64,000 nucleotides of DNA, taken from the NCBI RefSeq assembly GCF_014635245.1, contig NZ_BMCP01000002.1, positions 682,001 to 746,000 of the forward strand, in the 5' to 3' direction. This DNA comes from Agaricicola taiwanensis. GTDB lineage: Bacteria; Pseudomonadota; Alphaproteobacteria; Rhizobiales; Methylopilaceae. Under the pieces are notes generated by a model. The model did not search any database and was not told the DNA's origin. It was given only the letters and a program-made list of their open reading frames with translations. Positions 32,262 through 43,520 of this stretch are shown one piece after another. The position numbers were made by a program, and so were the translations under genes. The first letter of the stretch is position 1. Each line of letters opens with the position of its first letter.

Positions 32262-33221
32262 ATGTCCGTACGCCGCCTCGCTGAACAGCAGCCCGAAAGC
32301 TTCGCTTTCACGCCTGACAATATCGCCTGGGCCAATACCCAGATTGCGAAATACCCCGAGGGCCGCCAAGCCTCTGCGGTGATCCCGCTGCTGTGGAAGG
32401 CCCAGGAGCAGCACGGCGGCTGGCTGCCCGAACCGGCAATCCGGGTGGTCGCCGACATGCTAGGCATGGCCTTCATCCGCGTACTGGAGGTTGCGACCTT
32501 CTACACCATGTTCAACCTGGAGCCGGTGGGGCGCCATCTGGTCCAGCTGTGTGGCACCACACCGTGCATGCTGCGCGGCGCCAATGAACTCAAAGACGTA
32601 TGCCGCAAGGTGATCGGCCCGGAAAAGACGCTTTCCGCCGACGGCACGATGTCCTGGCTGGAAGTCGAATGCCTTGGCGCTTGCGCCAATGCGCCCATGG
32701 TTCAGATCAACTACGATTATTATGAAGATCTGACGCCAGAGAGCTTCGAGGCCATGCTCAACGACCTCAGGGCAGGCAAGGACGTGACACCCGGATCGCA
32801 GACCGGCCGCGCCGCATCCTGCCCGAGCGGAGGACCAACCTCGCTCACCGATGAGACGCTTTTCGATGGTTCGGTCATCGGTGCCTGGCGCAAGCGCTTC
32901 GATGAAGCCAAAGCTCCTGAGCAGGCCCCTACAGAGGCCGCCAAGCCGGAGGCGCCCAGCCCCGGAGAGAAGCTTGCGGCCGATAATCCGGGCGAGCGTG
33001 CCGCGAAAGGCAAGCCCGCCATCAAGCCGGCGGATCAGGCGGCGGCTGAAAGGTCGGTTCCGGCCTCGGACCCGGCGACCTCTCCGGATCCCAAACGGGT
33101 AAAACCGCGTGCGGTGAAAGCAAAGACTTCCGCAAGTGCTCCCGGCAACGGTCTGAACGCTGTTGATGGCCAGGACAACGTCAAGAAAACTCGGGCGCCC
33201 AAAGCGCCGAAGGGTGAGTGA
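32262..33221 (+). CDS. nuoE: NADH-quinone oxidoreductase subunit E, with long disordered tail
   Basis: NuoE, 319 residues, against about 160-220 in many bacteria. The thioredoxin-like domain (about 20-160) binds a [2Fe-2S] cluster through C97 and C102 ([11 protein letters not shown]) and C137 and C141 ([10 protein letters not shown]). From about residue 215 to the end there is an Ala/Pro/Lys-rich, probably disordered tail with no recognisable domain. In related organisms such tails often end in a small helix-hairpin-helix; that is not seen here. The stop overlaps a possible GTG upstream of nuoF. Confidence 0.94.
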   Translation: MSVRRLAEQQPESFAFTPDNIAWANTQIAKYPEGRQASAVIPLLWKAQEQHGGWLPEPAIRVVADMLGMAFIRVLEVATFYTMFNLEPVGRHLVQLCGTTPCMLRGANELKDVCRKVIGPEKTLSADGTMSWLEVECLGACANAPMVQINYDYYEDLTPESFEAMLNDLRAGKDVTPGSQTGRAASCPSGGPTSLTDETLFDGSVIGAWRKRFDEAKAPEQAPTEAAKPEAPSPGEKLAADNPGERAAKGKPAIKPADQAAAERSVPASDPATSPDPKRVKPRAVKAKTSASAPGNGLNAVDGQDNVKKTRAPKAPKGE

Positions 33222-33229
33222 GGCCCGCT

Positions 33230-34534
33230 ATGCTGCAGGATCGCGACCGGATCTTCACTAATCTTTATGGACTGCACCCCTGGGGGCTTGAGGCCGCCAA
33301 GAAGCGTGGTGCCTGGGATGGCACCAAGTTCCTCCTTCAGCAGGGACGTGACTGGATCATCGAAGAGATGAAGGCGTCGGGCCTGCGCGGCCGTGGCGGC
33401 GCCGGCTTTCCGACCGGCCTGAAATGGTCGTTCATGCCCAAACAGGTGGGCGACCGACCACATTACCTCGTGGTCAACGCCGACGAGTCCGAGCCCGGAA
33501 CGTGCAAGGACCGCGAGATCATGCGCAATGATCCGCACCTCCTGATCGAAGGCTGCATGCTTGCTTCCTTCGCCATGGGCGCGCATGCCTGCTACATTTA
33601 CATTCGCGGCGAATATGTCCGCGAGAAGGAGCGCTTGCAGGCGGCCGTGGACGAGGCCTATGCAGCCCGCCTCATCGGCAAGAGCAACATCCACGACTAT
33701 CCCTTTGATCTTTATGTGCATCACGGCGCAGGCGCCTATATCTGCGGCGAAGAGACGGCGCTGATCGAAAGCCTTGAAGGCAAGAAGGGCATGCCGCGTC
33801 TGAAACCGCCGTTCCCGGCCAATATGGGCCTCTACGGCGCGCCGACGACGGTCAACAATGTCGAGAGCATCGCAGTTGCCGGCACCATCCTGCGGCGCGG
33901 CGCCTCCTGGTTCGCTGGTCTCGGCAAGCCCAACAACGTCGGCACGAAGCTCTTCTCCATTTCCGGCCATGTGGAGCGGCCGTGCAATGTGGAAGAGGAG
34001 ATGGGCATCACCCTGCGTGAGCTCGTCGAGAAGCACTGCGGCGGCATTCGCGGCGGCTGGGACAATCTCATGGCCGTCATCCCGGGCGGTTCCTCGGTGC
34101 CCTGCATCCCCGCATCGCAGTGTGACGATCTCTCCATGGATTTCGATACGCTGCGGAACCTGAAGTCGGGTCTCGGCACCGCGGCCGTCATCATCATGGA
34201 CAAGTCCACCGACATCGTCCGCGCCATCGCTCGTCTCGCCCATTTCTACAAGCACGAGAGCTGCGGCCAGTGCACCCCCTGCCGCGAAGGCACGGGCTGG
34301 ATGTGGCGCGTGCTGGAGCGCATGGCGCGTGGCGAGGCGGAGAAGCGCGAGATCGATCTCCTGCTGGATGTCAGCTATCAGGTGGAAGGTCACACCATCT
34401 GCGCGCTCGGCGACGCGGCGGCCTGGCCGGTGCAGGGACTGATCCGGCATTTCCGGCACGAAATCGAAAAGCGCATCGACGATTATTCAGCGCGTTCGCG
34501 CGGGGACACCATCATTCCCGTCGCGGCGGAGTAG
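33230..34534 (+). CDS. nuoF: NADH-quinone oxidoreductase subunit F
   Basis: NuoF, 434 residues, the NADH- and FMN-binding subunit with a [4Fe-4S] cluster. Motifs: [13 protein letters not shown] (NADH/FMN site), [17 protein letters not shown] (FMN), and [14 protein letters not shown] (cluster ligands), with the fourth Cys in HTICALGD. The ATG at 33230 gives [17 protein letters not shown], the family start; a GTG four codons earlier that overlaps the nuoE stop is the alternative. It ends in AAE-stop with the sequence GCGGCGGAGTAGGG, which recurs at the ends of the next two genes. Confidence 0.97.
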   Translation: MLQDRDRIFTNLYGLHPWGLEAAKKRGAWDGTKFLLQQGRDWIIEEMKASGLRGRGGAGFPTGLKWSFMPKQVGDRPHYLVVNADESEPGTCKDREIMRNDPHLLIEGCMLASFAMGAHACYIYIRGEYVREKERLQAAVDEAYAARLIGKSNIHDYPFDLYVHHGAGAYICGEETALIESLEGKKGMPRLKPPFPANMGLYGAPTTVNNVESIAVAGTILRRGASWFAGLGKPNNVGTKLFSISGHVERPCNVEEEMGITLRELVEKHCGGIRGGWDNLMAVIPGGSSVPCIPASQCDDLSMDFDTLRNLKSGLGTAAVIIMDKSTDIVRAIARLAHFYKHESCGQCTPCREGTGWMWRVLERMARGEAEKREIDLLLDVSYQVEGHTICALGDAAAWPVQGLIRHFRHEIEKRIDDYSARSRGDTIIPVAAE

Positions 34535-34540
34535 GGCACA

Positions 34541-36616
34541 ATGGCCAAAATCATCATCGACGGTCTCGAGATCGAGGTTCCCGCCGAAGCAACGCTTCTT
34601 CAGGCCTGCGAAGCCGGTGGCGCGGAAGTGCCGCGCTTCTGCTTCCATGAGCGACTCTCCATCGCCGGCAACTGCCGCATGTGCCTTGTGGAGGTGAAGG
34701 GCGCCCCGAAGCCGGTGGCGTCATGCGCCATGGCCGTGAAGGACCTGCGGCCCGGGCCGAACGGCGAGCCGCCAGCAGTGATCACGCGTTCCAAGACCGT
34801 GAAGAAGGCCCGCGAAGGCGTGATGGAGTTCCTGCTCATCAACCATCCGCTGGATTGCCCGATCTGCGACCAGGGCGGCGAATGCGACCTGCAGGACCAG
34901 GCCATGGCCTATGGCGTGGACAAAAACCGCTTCTCAGAAAACAAGCGCGCGGTTGAGGACAAATACATCGGCCCGCTCGTGAAGACGAGCATGAACCGCT
35001 GCATCCACTGCACCCGCTGCGTGCGTTTTGCCACCGAGGTTGCCGGCGTGTCTGAACTCGGCGCGATCGGACGCGGCGAGGACATGGAGATCACCACCTA
35101 TCTGGAAAGCGCCATGTCTTCCGAACTCCAGGGCAATGTGATCGACCTGTGCCCGGTGGGTGCGCTGACCTCGAAGCCTTACGCCTTCCAGGCGCGACCC
35201 TGGGAGCTTGCAAAGACCGAATCCATCGACGTGATGGATGCGCTCGGCAGCGCCATCCGGGTCGATTCCCGCGGCCGTGAGGTGATGCGCGTGCTGCCGC
35301 GGCTCAATGAGGAGATCAACGAGGAATGGATCTCCGATAAGACCCGCTTCATCTGGGACGGGTTGAAGAGCCAGCGGCTCGATCGCCCCTATGTGCGCGA
35401 GCGCGGCAAGCTGCGCCCGGCGACCTGGACCGAAGCCTTCGAGGTCATCGCGAAGCGGATGAAGAAGGCACAGCCGGAACGGGTTGGCGCTATCGTTGGT
35501 GATCTCGCCGCGGTGGAAGAGATCTTCGCGCTGAAGAATCTGATGGGCCGTATCGGCAGCCCCAACATCGATTGCCGCCAGGATGGAGCCAGGCTCGATC
35601 CCTCACGGGGACGGGCCAGCTATCTCTTCAATCCGACGATCGCCGGCGTGGAGCAGGCCGATGCCATTCTGATCATCGGCTCCAATCCGCGTCTGGAAGC
35701 ACCGGTGCTCAACGCCCGCCTTCGCAAGCGGTGGCGGATGGGCAATGTGCGCATCGCCGTCGTGGGTGAACACGCCGATCTGACCTATACCTATGACTAT
35801 CTCGGCGCCGGTCCCGACACGCTGTCGGAGATCGCCGAGGGCAGCCACAGCTTCAGCGAAGTCCTGAGAGGCGCGGCGCGTCCGCTGGTGATCGTGGGGC
35901 AGGGCGCTCTTGCCCGCGAAGATGGACAGGCCATCCTCAGCCTCGCGGCACGTCTTGCCGGCAATGTGACGGCGGAATGGAACGGCCTGTCGATCCTGCA
36001 CACCGCTGCCAGCCGCGTTGGCGCTCTGGATCTCGGCTTCGTGCCGGCAAAGGGCGGCAAGGATGTCGCCGCGATGCTGGCGCCCGGCGCGCTCGATGTC
36101 CTGTTCCTGCTCGGCGCCGATGAAATCGACGTCCCGGCGGGGCCGTTCGTCATCTACCAGGGCACGCATGGTGATCGCGGCGCTCACCGCGCCGACGTGA
36201 TACTGCCCGGCGCGACCTATACGGAAAAGAGCGGTCTTTACGTCAACACCGAGGGCCGTGTGCAGCAGGCCAACCGCGCCATCTTTCCCCCTGGGGAAGC
36301 GCGCGAGGATTGGGCGATCCTGCGGGCGCTGTCGGCGGTGCTCGGCCACACGCTGCCTTACGATTCGCTCGTGCAGGTTCGGCAGGCCCTCGTTGACGCC
36401 TATCCGCATTTCGCGGGCGTCGACGAAATCGCGGCCGGAGACACGGCTGGCGTCAGCAAGCTCGCTCAAGGCAGGGCGGGCAAGCTCGGCAAGGCGACCT
36501 TTGCCAATGTGATCCGCGATTTCTACCTGACCAATCCCATCGCTCGGGCTTCGAAGATCATGGCCGACTGCAGCGCGCTTGCCGCCTCTCGCGCGGGACA
36601 GCAGGCGGCGGAGTAG
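34541..36616 (+). CDS. nuoG: NADH-quinone oxidoreductase subunit G
   Basis: NuoG, 691 residues, the largest peripheral subunit. The N-terminal [2Fe-2S] domain shows [19 protein letters not shown]. Next come a Cys/His cluster region, [16 protein letters not shown], and [19 protein letters not shown]. The molybdopterin-oxidoreductase-like fold then runs to about residue 600 without a cofactor. Start ATG at 34541 is 6 bp after nuoF. The end is the repeated GCGGCGGAGTAGGG, and 8 bp later a racemase gene starts where nuoH would be expected. Confidence 0.97.
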   Translation: MAKIIIDGLEIEVPAEATLLQACEAGGAEVPRFCFHERLSIAGNCRMCLVEVKGAPKPVASCAMAVKDLRPGPNGEPPAVITRSKTVKKAREGVMEFLLINHPLDCPICDQGGECDLQDQAMAYGVDKNRFSENKRAVEDKYIGPLVKTSMNRCIHCTRCVRFATEVAGVSELGAIGRGEDMEITTYLESAMSSELQGNVIDLCPVGALTSKPYAFQARPWELAKTESIDVMDALGSAIRVDSRGREVMRVLPRLNEEINEEWISDKTRFIWDGLKSQRLDRPYVRERGKLRPATWTEAFEVIAKRMKKAQPERVGAIVGDLAAVEEIFALKNLMGRIGSPNIDCRQDGARLDPSRGRASYLFNPTIAGVEQADAILIIGSNPRLEAPVLNARLRKRWRMGNVRIAVVGEHADLTYTYDYLGAGPDTLSEIAEGSHSFSEVLRGAARPLVIVGQGALAREDGQAILSLAARLAGNVTAEWNGLSILHTAASRVGALDLGFVPAKGGKDVAAMLAPGALDVLFLLGADEIDVPAGPFVIYQGTHGDRGAHRADVILPGATYTEKSGLYVNTEGRVQQANRAIFPPGEAREDWAILRALSAVLGHTLPYDSLVQVRQALVDAYPHFAGVDEIAAGDTAGVSKLAQGRAGKLGKATFANVIRDFYLTNPIARASKIMADCSALAASRAGQQAAE

Positions 36617-36617
36617 G
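36605..36617 (+). repeat. Direct repeat at the left border of the racemase gene
   Basis: GCGGCGGAGTAGG covers the nuoG stop codon. The identical 13 bases lie at 37333-37345 over the racemase stop, and again at 34523-34535 over the nuoF stop. The pair at 36605 and 37333 brackets the inserted gene. Confidence 0.6.
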
Positions 36618-36624
36618 GGAGCCC

Positions 36625-37344
36625 ATGAAGACCATCGGTATCATCGGCGGAATGAGCTGCGAATCGACGGCGCTCTACTACAAGCGCCTGAATGATCGCG
36701 CCCGCGATGTGCTTGGTGGTCTCCATTCGGCGGACATCCTGCTGTGGTCGGTCGACTTCGACATCGTCGCCCGGATGCAGAACGAAGGGCGCTGGGATGA
36801 GGCGGGCGAATATCTCGCCGGCATCGCCGAACGACTGGAGCGGGCAGGGGCGGACATGATCCTGCTCGCCACCAACACCATGCACAAAGTGGCCGATGTC
36901 ATCGCGGCAACGGTGGACATTCCCTTCCTGCATATCGCCGATGCCACAGCCCACGCCATCCGCGCCACCGGCTGCGCGCGGCCGGGATTGATAGCGACCC
37001 GCTTCACCATGGAGCAGGATTTCTATACGGGCCGGCTGCGCGACTATCACAGCTTTGACGTGCTGGTGCCCGGAGAAGAGGATCGCGCCGAGATCCATCG
37101 CATCATTTATGATCAGCTTTGCCAGGGTATCGTCACCGAGGGATCCCGGTCTGCCTTCGAGACGATGGCCGCGCGTCTTGTCGCAGAGGGGGCCGATTGC
37201 CTCATCCTTGGCTGCACAGAAGTCGGACTCCTGCTAAACGCCGGGAATGTTTCGGTTCCGGTGTTCGATACGACCGAAATTCATGCCGATGCGGCGCTTG
37301 CCGCGGCGCTTGACGACAATCTCCGCCGCAGCGCGGCGGAGTAG
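36625..37344 (+). CDS. Aspartate/glutamate racemase family protein
   Basis: A 239-residue cofactor-independent racemase, inserted between nuoG and nuoH. It opens MKTIGIIGGMSCESTALYY, the family hallmark. The two catalytic positions are T83 in LATNTMHKV and C197 in LGCTEVGLL. The Thr/Cys pair at exactly these positions matches, as I recall, the L-aspartate/glutamate-specific racemase YgeA of E. coli, unlike the Cys/Cys pair of standard racemases. It is not a complex I subunit. The gene shares strand and tight spacing (8 bp and 9 bp) with its neighbours, so it is transcribed with nuo. Its product may supply D-amino acids or control their pool; this is inference. Confidence 0.9.
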   Translation: MKTIGIIGGMSCESTALYYKRLNDRARDVLGGLHSADILLWSVDFDIVARMQNEGRWDEAGEYLAGIAERLERAGADMILLATNTMHKVADVIAATVDIPFLHIADATAHAIRATGCARPGLIATRFTMEQDFYTGRLRDYHSFDVLVPGEEDRAEIHRIIYDQLCQGIVTEGSRSAFETMAARLVAEGADCLILGCTEVGLLLNAGNVSVPVFDTTEIHADAALAAALDDNLRRSAAE

Positions 37345-37345
37345 G
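37333..37345 (+). repeat. Direct repeat at the right border of the racemase gene
   Basis: GCGGCGGAGTAGG again, over the racemase stop codon and identical to 36605-36617. It also supplies a weak ribosome-binding sequence (GGAG, AGGA) for nuoH. Confidence 0.6.
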
Positions 37346-37353
37346 ACAGAACG

Positions 37354-38379
37354 ATGGATCTGGCGACCTTCAGCGACTACCTCCTTCAGCTTGCCATCAT
37401 GGCGGGACAGAGCGTTCTCCTGCTCGTCTCGCTGCTGATCTTCATCGCCTATTGCCTGCTGGCCGACCGCAAGATCTGGGCGGCGATCCAGCTGCGGCGC
37501 GGCCCCAACGTGGTTGGGCCCTTCGGCCTCTTCCAATCCTTCGCCGACCTTCTGAAGTTCGTGCTCAAAGAGCCGGTCATTCCGTCGGGCGCGAACAAGG
37601 GCGTGTTCTTGCTGGCCCCGCTCGTCACCTGCGTGCTGGGGCTCGCGGCCTGGGCGGTCGTGCCGGTGGCGGAAGGCTGGGTGATCGCCGATATCAATGT
37701 CGGCATTCTCTACATCTTCGCGATCTCGTCGCTTGGCGTCTATGGCGTCATCATGGGCGGCTGGGCCTCCAACTCGAAGTACGCCTTCCTCGGCGCGCTG
37801 CGCTCTGCGGCACAGATGGTGTCCTATGAGGTCTCCATCGGCTTCGTCATCATCACGGTGCTGCTCTGCGTAGGGTCGCTGAACCTGTCGGCGATCGTGG
37901 AAGCGCAGAACGGAGCTTACGGCCTGCTGAATTGGTACTGGCTGCCGCTGTTTCCGATGTTCGTAATCTTCTTCATCTCGGCGCTGGCAGAAACCAACCG
38001 TCCGCCGTTCGACCTCCCGGAAGCGGAATCGGAACTGGTTGCCGGCTTCATGGTGGAATACGGCTCGACCCCATACATGATGTTCATGCTTGGCGAATAT
38101 GCAGCGATCATGACCATGTGCGCGCTGACGACGATCCTGTTCCTCGGCGGCTGGCTGCCTCCATTCCCGTTCGCGCCTTTCACCTGGTTGCCGGGTATCT
38201 TCTGGTTCGTGGTCAAGGTGTTCGGGGTGTTCTTCATGTTCGCCGCCGTCAAGGGCTTCGTGCCACGCTATCGCTATGACCAGTTGATGCGCCTGGGCTG
38301 GAAGGTCTTCCTTCCGATCTCGCTCGCCATGGTCGTCATCGTCGCCGGCGTCATCCAGTTCATGGGCTGGGCGCCCTGA
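37354..38379 (+). CDS. nuoH: NADH-quinone oxidoreductase subunit H
   Basis: NuoH, 341 residues, with eight or nine membrane helices; it forms the quinone entry tunnel. Conserved loops are visible: [55 protein letters not shown] and [20 protein letters not shown] with its acidic residues, then [16 protein letters not shown]. Start ATG 37354 follows GTAGGACAG, 9 bp after the racemase. nuoI follows after 17 bp. Confidence 0.97.
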   Translation: MDLATFSDYLLQLAIMAGQSVLLLVSLLIFIAYCLLADRKIWAAIQLRRGPNVVGPFGLFQSFADLLKFVLKEPVIPSGANKGVFLLAPLVTCVLGLAAWAVVPVAEGWVIADINVGILYIFAISSLGVYGVIMGGWASNSKYAFLGALRSAAQMVSYEVSIGFVIITVLLCVGSLNLSAIVEAQNGAYGLLNWYWLPLFPMFVIFFISALAETNRPPFDLPEAESELVAGFMVEYGSTPYMMFMLGEYAAIMTMCALTTILFLGGWLPPFPFAPFTWLPGIFWFVVKVFGVFFMFAAVKGFVPRYRYDQLMRLGWKVFLPISLAMVVIVAGVIQFMGWAP

Positions 38380-38396
38380 GGCGAGGAGTTAAGAAC

Positions 38397-38885
38397 ATGC
38401 GTCTCGATCAAGCGGCCCGTTCGCTGTTTCTGTCGGAGTTCGTAGCGGCCTTCGTTCTGGCCATGCGTTACTTCTTCAAGCCGAAGGCCACCCTCAACTA
38501 TCCCTTCGAAAAGGGTGCGATCAGCCCGCGCTTCCGCGGCGAACATGCGCTGCGCCGTTACCCCAACGGCGAAGAGCGCTGCATTGCCTGCAAGCTGTGC
38601 GAGGCCATCTGTCCCGCCCAGGCCATCACCATCGAGGCGGGCCCGCGCCGCAACGATGGCACGCGCCGCACCACCCGCTACGACATCGACATGGTGAAAT
38701 GCATCTACTGCGGCTTCTGCCAGGAAGCCTGTCCGGTGGACGCCATCGTCGAAGGTCCGAACTTCGAATTCGCCACCGAAACCCGCGAAGAGCTTCTTTA
38801 CGACAAGGAGAAGCTGCTCGCGAACGGTGATCGCTGGGAGCGCGACATCGCACGTCGCATCGCTCTCGACTCGCCTTACCGCTGA
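38397..38885 (+). CDS. nuoI: NADH-quinone oxidoreductase subunit I
   Basis: NuoI, 162 residues, with two [4Fe-4S] clusters (N6a, N6b). Both ferredoxin motifs are complete: [14 protein letters not shown] and [15 protein letters not shown]. The first 60 residues hold an amphipathic helix that touches the membrane arm, then [23 protein letters not shown]-type ribosome site (GCGAGGAGTT) precedes the ATG at 38397. A 66-bp gap separates it from nuoJ. Confidence 0.97.
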   Translation: MRLDQAARSLFLSEFVAAFVLAMRYFFKPKATLNYPFEKGAISPRFRGEHALRRYPNGEERCIACKLCEAICPAQAITIEAGPRRNDGTRRTTRYDIDMVKCIYCGFCQEACPVDAIVEGPNFEFATETREELLYDKEKLLANGDRWERDIARRIALDSPYR

Positions 38886-38951
38886 CGGCTAAGGCGATAT
38901 GAGCATGAGAATCACGAAAGCGGCCGGGTCCGGCCGCAACGGGGACAGGGT

Positions 38952-39566
38952 ATGAGTCTGGCGTCCGCCTTCTTCTATCTCTTTGCCGGGATCACCGTCG
39001 CGTCGGCCTTCATGGTCATCGCGGCGCGAAACCCCGTGCATTCGGTGCTGTTCCTGATCCTCGCCTTCGTCAATGCGGCTGGCCTCTTCCTGCTCATGGG
39101 CGCCGAATTCCTGGCCATGATCCTCGTGGTGGTTTATGTCGGCGCCGTGGCGGTGCTCTTCCTATTCGTCGTCATGATGCTGGACGTGGATTTCGTCGCT
39201 CTGCGCCACGGCTTCCTGCAGTATCTGCCGGTCGGTGGCCTCGTCGGCCTTATCCTCGTCGCGGAGCTGGTCCTGGTTGTGGGCGGCTGGGCCGCCTCTC
39301 CAGGGGCCGAGGCGCTCCGGGCAACGCCGGTTCCACCCGTGGCCGATGTTTCCAACACACTGGCGATCGGCCGGGTTCTTTACACGGATTATCTGTTCTA
39401 TTTCCAGGCGGCCGGGCTCATCCTGCTGGTCGCCATGATCGGCGCCATCGTCCTGACGCTCCGTCACAAGGAAGGCGTCAAGCGCCAAGACATCAGCGCG
39501 CAGGTCGCCCGCACCCCTGCCAACAGCCTCGACATCAAGAAGGTCAGTCCCGGACAAGGGGTCTGA
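38952..39566 (+). CDS. nuoJ: NADH-quinone oxidoreductase subunit J
   Basis: NuoJ, 204 residues, with five membrane helices. The conserved part is [20 protein letters not shown], then [20 protein letters not shown]-like [20 protein letters not shown] with the pi-bulge region of helix 3. The C-terminal 35 residues are soluble and variable. The start at 38952 has GGGGACAGGG upstream. nuoK begins 7 bp later. Confidence 0.95.
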   Translation: MSLASAFFYLFAGITVASAFMVIAARNPVHSVLFLILAFVNAAGLFLLMGAEFLAMILVVVYVGAVAVLFLFVVMMLDVDFVALRHGFLQYLPVGGLVGLILVAELVLVVGGWAASPGAEALRATPVPPVADVSNTLAIGRVLYTDYLFYFQAAGLILLVAMIGAIVLTLRHKEGVKRQDISAQVARTPANSLDIKKVSPGQGV

Positions 39567-39573
39567 AAGCATC

Positions 39574-39882
39574 ATGGAAGTCGGTCTCAGCCATTATCTG
39601 ACGGTCGCCGCGATCCTCTTCACGCTCGGGGTCATCGGCATCTTTCTCAATCGGAAGAACGTCATTGTCATCCTGATGTCGATCGAGTTGATCCTGCTCG
39701 CGGTCAACATCAATCTGGTCGCCTTCTCCACGTTCTCGGGGGATCTCGTTGGGCAGATCTTCGCCCTGCTGATCCTGACGGTGGCGGCCGCCGAGGCGGC
39801 CATCGGCCTTGCCATTCTCGTCGTCTTCTATCGCAACCGCGGCTCCATCGCGGTTGAAGACATCAACATGATGAAGGGCTGA
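39574..39882 (+). CDS. nuoK: NADH-quinone oxidoreductase subunit K
   Basis: NuoK, 102 residues, three membrane helices. The buried glutamates important for proton movement are visible in [20 protein letters not shown] (helix 2) and in [14 protein letters not shown] (helix 3). The length is standard. It lies between nuoJ (7 bp) and nuoL (9 bp). The ATG at 39574 gives [20 protein letters not shown], with the first helix beginning directly. Nothing is missing compared with family members. Confidence 0.96.
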   Translation: MEVGLSHYLTVAAILFTLGVIGIFLNRKNVIVILMSIELILLAVNINLVAFSTFSGDLVGQIFALLILTVAAAEAAIGLAILVVFYRNRGSIAVEDINMMKG

Positions 39883-39891
39883 GCAGCGGCC

Positions 39892-41991
39892 ATGTATCAC
39901 GCTATCGTCTTTCTGCCGCTGCTGGGTGCAATTATCGCGGGCGCCATTACGCTGGTGGGCGGTGCCCGCACCCGGCGGGCCGAGCTTGTTGTCGAGGGAG
40001 GCAGTCATCACGGCCACTCCCATGGCCATGCCCCGCACACCCATGACGATCACGGCCATGGCCACGGCGGTCATGATGATCATCACCACGCGCCGGAACA
40101 TCCGATCGCGCCCGGCGCCCGCCCGGCGGAGTTCATCACCACCGGATTCATGATGGTGGCCGCCGTTCTGTCCTGGGTCGCATTCTTCAGCGTCACGCAG
40201 GGTGAGGGTGCCACCCGCATCGAGGTTCTGCGCTGGATCACCTCCGGCGATCTGACCATCGACTGGGCCTTCAGGATCGACAGTTTGACGGCGGTCATGC
40301 TGATCGTGGTCAACACGGTGTCAGCGCTCGTGCATCTCTATTCCATGGGCTACATGCACGAAGATCCGCAGCGGCCCCGCTTCTTCGCCTATCTGTCGCT
40401 GTTCACCTTCGCCATGCTCATGCTGGTGACGTCCGACAACCTGGTGCAGATGTTCTTCGGTTGGGAAGGCGTGGGTCTTGCGAGTTATCTGCTGATCGGC
40501 TTCTGGTACACCAAGCCCTCGGCCAATGCCGCCGCCATCAAGGCCTTCGTCGTCAACCGTGTCGGTGACTTCGGCTTCGCGCTCGGCATCTTCGGCGTGT
40601 TCTTCCTGTTCGACAGCGTGACCTTCGACGCGATCTTCGGCGCAGTGCCGGCGCAGGCGGAAGCGAACCTCGTCTTCCTCGGGCACGAGTTCCACGCCCT
40701 GACGATCCTGTCGTTCCTTCTCTTCATCGGCGCCATGGGCAAGTCGGCCCAGTTCTTCCTGCACACCTGGCTGCCTGATGCCATGGAGGGCCCGACGCCG
40801 GTTTCCGCTCTGATCCACGCTGCGACCATGGTCACGGCCGGCGTCTTCATGGTGGCGCGCATGTCGCCGGTGTTCGAGGCCGCGCCCGACACCATGCATT
40901 TCGTCACCTTCATCGGAGCCACGACCGCCTTCTTCGCGGCAACGGTCGGCCTGGTGCAGAACGACATCAAGCGTGTCATCGCCTATTCGACCTGTTCGCA
41001 GCTCGGCTACATGTTCGTTGCGCTGGGTGTCGGCGCCTATTCGGCCGGTATTTTCCATCTCTTCACGCATGCCTTCTTCAAGGCGCTGCTGTTCCTGGGC
41101 GCTGGCTCCGTGATCCATGCCATGCACCATGAGCAGGATATGCGCCGGATGGGCGGTCTGCGCCGTCTCATCCCGCTGACCTATTGGATGATGGTGATCG
41201 GCACCCTGGCATTGACCGGTTTCGGCATTCCGCTGACGCACTTCGGCTTTGCAGGCTTCCTGTCCAAGGACGCGATCATCGAATCCGCTTTCGCGGCCGA
41301 GGGTGCGATCCCCGACTATGCCTTCTGGTTGCTGGTCGTTGCCGCCGGAATGACGTCGTTCTACTCCTGGCGCCTTATTTTCATGACCTTCCACGGCAGC
41401 CCCCGCGCGTCGCTGGAAACCATGAAGCACGTCCATGAATCGCCGCTGGTGATGACAGTGCCGCTGATGGTGCTTTCGGCCGGTGCCGTCCTGGCGGGGA
41501 TGATCTTCTATGGTGGCTTCGTCGGCGAAGGCTATGCCGAGTTCTGGAAAGGAACGCTGGCCGGTGGCGACCACCCTGAGATCATCGAGGCGATGCATCA
41601 CGTGCCGGCACTGGTGAAGGCCTCGCCCTTCATCATGATGGCCGCGGGCTTCGTGCTGTCCTGGTACTTCTACATCGCCCATCCGCGCCTGCCGGCGCAG
41701 CTCGCCCGCGAGCACGACGTCCTCTACCGCTTCCTTCTCAACAAGTGGTACTTCGACGAGCTCTATGACGCGATCTTTGTCCGCCCGGCCAAATGGCTCG
41801 GCCGCTTCCTCTGGAAGAAGGGTGACGGCTGGCTGATCGACGGTTTCGGCCCGGATGGCGTATCGGCCTGGGTCGTCGACGTCACCAACCGCGTGGTCCG
41901 TCTGCAGACCGGCTACGTCTATCACTACGCCTTCGCCATGCTCATCGGCGTGGCCGCTCTCTTCACCTGGTTCATGTTCGGAACGCACTGA
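39892..41991 (+). CDS. nuoL: NADH-quinone oxidoreductase subunit L, with His-rich insert
   Basis: NuoL, 699 residues, the distal antiporter-like proton pump subunit. The core has [39 protein letters not shown] and [16 protein letters not shown], and a long C-terminal transverse helix is expected. Between helices 1 and 2 there is an unusual insert (about 37-71) with 15 His within residues 39-70, mixed with Asp and Gly. This looks like a metal-binding loop. The reading frame is intact across it. nuoM overlaps the stop by one base (TGATG). Confidence 0.96.
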   Translation: MYHAIVFLPLLGAIIAGAITLVGGARTRRAELVVEGGSHHGHSHGHAPHTHDDHGHGHGGHDDHHHAPEHPIAPGARPAEFITTGFMMVAAVLSWVAFFSVTQGEGATRIEVLRWITSGDLTIDWAFRIDSLTAVMLIVVNTVSALVHLYSMGYMHEDPQRPRFFAYLSLFTFAMLMLVTSDNLVQMFFGWEGVGLASYLLIGFWYTKPSANAAAIKAFVVNRVGDFGFALGIFGVFFLFDSVTFDAIFGAVPAQAEANLVFLGHEFHALTILSFLLFIGAMGKSAQFFLHTWLPDAMEGPTPVSALIHAATMVTAGVFMVARMSPVFEAAPDTMHFVTFIGATTAFFAATVGLVQNDIKRVIAYSTCSQLGYMFVALGVGAYSAGIFHLFTHAFFKALLFLGAGSVIHAMHHEQDMRRMGGLRRLIPLTYWMMVIGTLALTGFGIPLTHFGFAGFLSKDAIIESAFAAEGAIPDYAFWLLVVAAGMTSFYSWRLIFMTFHGSPRASLETMKHVHESPLVMTVPLMVLSAGAVLAGMIFYGGFVGEGYAEFWKGTLAGGDHPEIIEAMHHVPALVKASPFIMMAAGFVLSWYFYIAHPRLPAQLAREHDVLYRFLLNKWYFDELYDAIFVRPAKWLGRFLWKKGDGWLIDGFGPDGVSAWVVDVTNRVVRLQTGYVYHYAFAMLIGVAALFTWFMFGTH

Positions 41992-43505
41992 TGATCGACT
42001 GGCCAATCCTCTCCGTCATCACTTTCCTGCCGCTGGCAGGCGTGCTGTTCATTCTCATGATCCGCGGCGACGACACGGCCGCCGTGCGCAATGCCCGTCA
42101 TGTCGCGCTCTGGACGACGGTTGCGACCTTCCTCGTATCGCTCCTTGTGCTGGTCGAGTTTGATCCGAACGAGACCGCCTTCCAGTTCGTGGAGCGCGCC
42201 GAATGGATGGGCTCCTCGATCACCTATCACATGGGTGTCGACGGCATTTCCGTGCTCTTCGTCGTCCTCACCACCTTCATCATGCCGATCGCGATCCTGG
42301 CGAGCTGGACCTCGGTCGAGAAGCGGGTGAAGGAATATATGATCGCCTTCCTGGTGCTGGAGACGCTGATGATCGGCGTCTTCTGCGCGCTGGATCTGCT
42401 GCTGTTCTATGTGTTCTTTGAAGCAGGCCTCATCCCGATGTTCCTCATCATCGGTGTCTGGGGCGGCAAGCGGCGTGTCTACGCCAGCTTCAAGTTCTTT
42501 CTCTACACGCTGCTCGGCTCGGTGCTGATGCTGCTCGCCATCATGGCCATGTATTGGGAGGCCGGCACCACCGATATCGCGGCTCTGCTCGGCCATCAGT
42601 TCCCGGCATCCATGCAGACCTGGCTCTGGCTCGCCTTCTTCGCCTCCTTCGCGGTGAAGATGCCGATGTGGCCGGTGCATACCTGGCTTCCCGACGCGCA
42701 CGTCGAAGCCCCAACAGCCGGATCGGTCATTCTGGCGGCCATCCTTCTGAAGATGGGCGGCTACGGCTTCCTGCGCTTCTCGCTGCCGATGTTCCCGCTG
42801 GCGTCCGACTTTTTTGCGCCGCTGGTCTTCGCCATGTCCGTCATCGCCATCATCTACACCTCGCTGGTGGCGCTGATGCAGGAGGACATCAAGAAGCTGA
42901 TCGCCTATTCCTCGGTGGCGCACATGGGCTTCGTCACCATGGGCATCTTCACGATGACGCAGCAGGGCGTTCAGGGCGCGCTGTTCCAGATGATCAGCCA
43001 CGGCTTCATCTCCGGCGCATTGTTCCTGTGCGTGGGTGTCATCTATGACCGGCTTCACACCCGTGAGATCGCCGCTTTCGGCGGCCTCGTGAACCGAATG
43101 CCGGTCTATGCCACCATCTTCATGCTGTTCACCATGGCCAATGCCGGGCTTCCCGGCACCTCGGGCTTCGTCGGCGAATTCCTGACGCTGCTGGCAGCCT
43201 TCGAGGCCAACACCTGGGTTGCCTTCTTCGCCACCACGGGCGTCATTCTTTCAGCGGCCTATGCGCTCTGGCTCTATCGGCGCGTGGTCTATGGCGCGCT
43301 GGAGAAGCAGAGCCTCCGGGAGATGACGGATCTCAACGTCCGGGAGGTCGCGATCTTCGTTCCGCTTGTGGTGCTGACGATCCTCTTCGGTGTCTGGCCC
43401 GTGCCGATCCTGGATGCGACCGCCGCCTCCGTCGACAATCTTATCACCAACGCGACAGCCGCGATCCGCATGGTGGCCGAAACGGCCGCTGTGGCACCGC
43501 GCTGA
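41991..43505 (+). CDS. nuoM: NADH-quinone oxidoreductase subunit M
   Basis: NuoM, 504 residues, an antiporter-like proton-pumping subunit with about 14 helices. Conserved stretches are [20 protein letters not shown] with the helix-5 glutamate, [20 protein letters not shown] with the helix-7 lysine, and [13 protein letters not shown]. The start ATG at 41991 shares its A with the nuoL stop. nuoN follows after 15 bp. Confidence 0.97.
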   Translation: MIDWPILSVITFLPLAGVLFILMIRGDDTAAVRNARHVALWTTVATFLVSLLVLVEFDPNETAFQFVERAEWMGSSITYHMGVDGISVLFVVLTTFIMPIAILASWTSVEKRVKEYMIAFLVLETLMIGVFCALDLLLFYVFFEAGLIPMFLIIGVWGGKRRVYASFKFFLYTLLGSVLMLLAIMAMYWEAGTTDIAALLGHQFPASMQTWLWLAFFASFAVKMPMWPVHTWLPDAHVEAPTAGSVILAAILLKMGGYGFLRFSLPMFPLASDFFAPLVFAMSVIAIIYTSLVALMQEDIKKLIAYSSVAHMGFVTMGIFTMTQQGVQGALFQMISHGFISGALFLCVGVIYDRLHTREIAAFGGLVNRMPVYATIFMLFTMANAGLPGTSGFVGEFLTLLAAFEANTWVAFFATTGVILSAAYALWLYRRVVYGALEKQSLREMTDLNVREVAIFVPLVVLTILFGVWPVPILDATAASVDNLITNATAAIRMVAETAAVAPR

Positions 43506-43520
43506 CGAGGACCAGCCGAG

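Noticed and set aside
40321-42006. A 561-codon open frame opposite nuoL
   Set aside because: The product is an improbable His/Glu/Arg-rich string produced by reading nuoL backwards.
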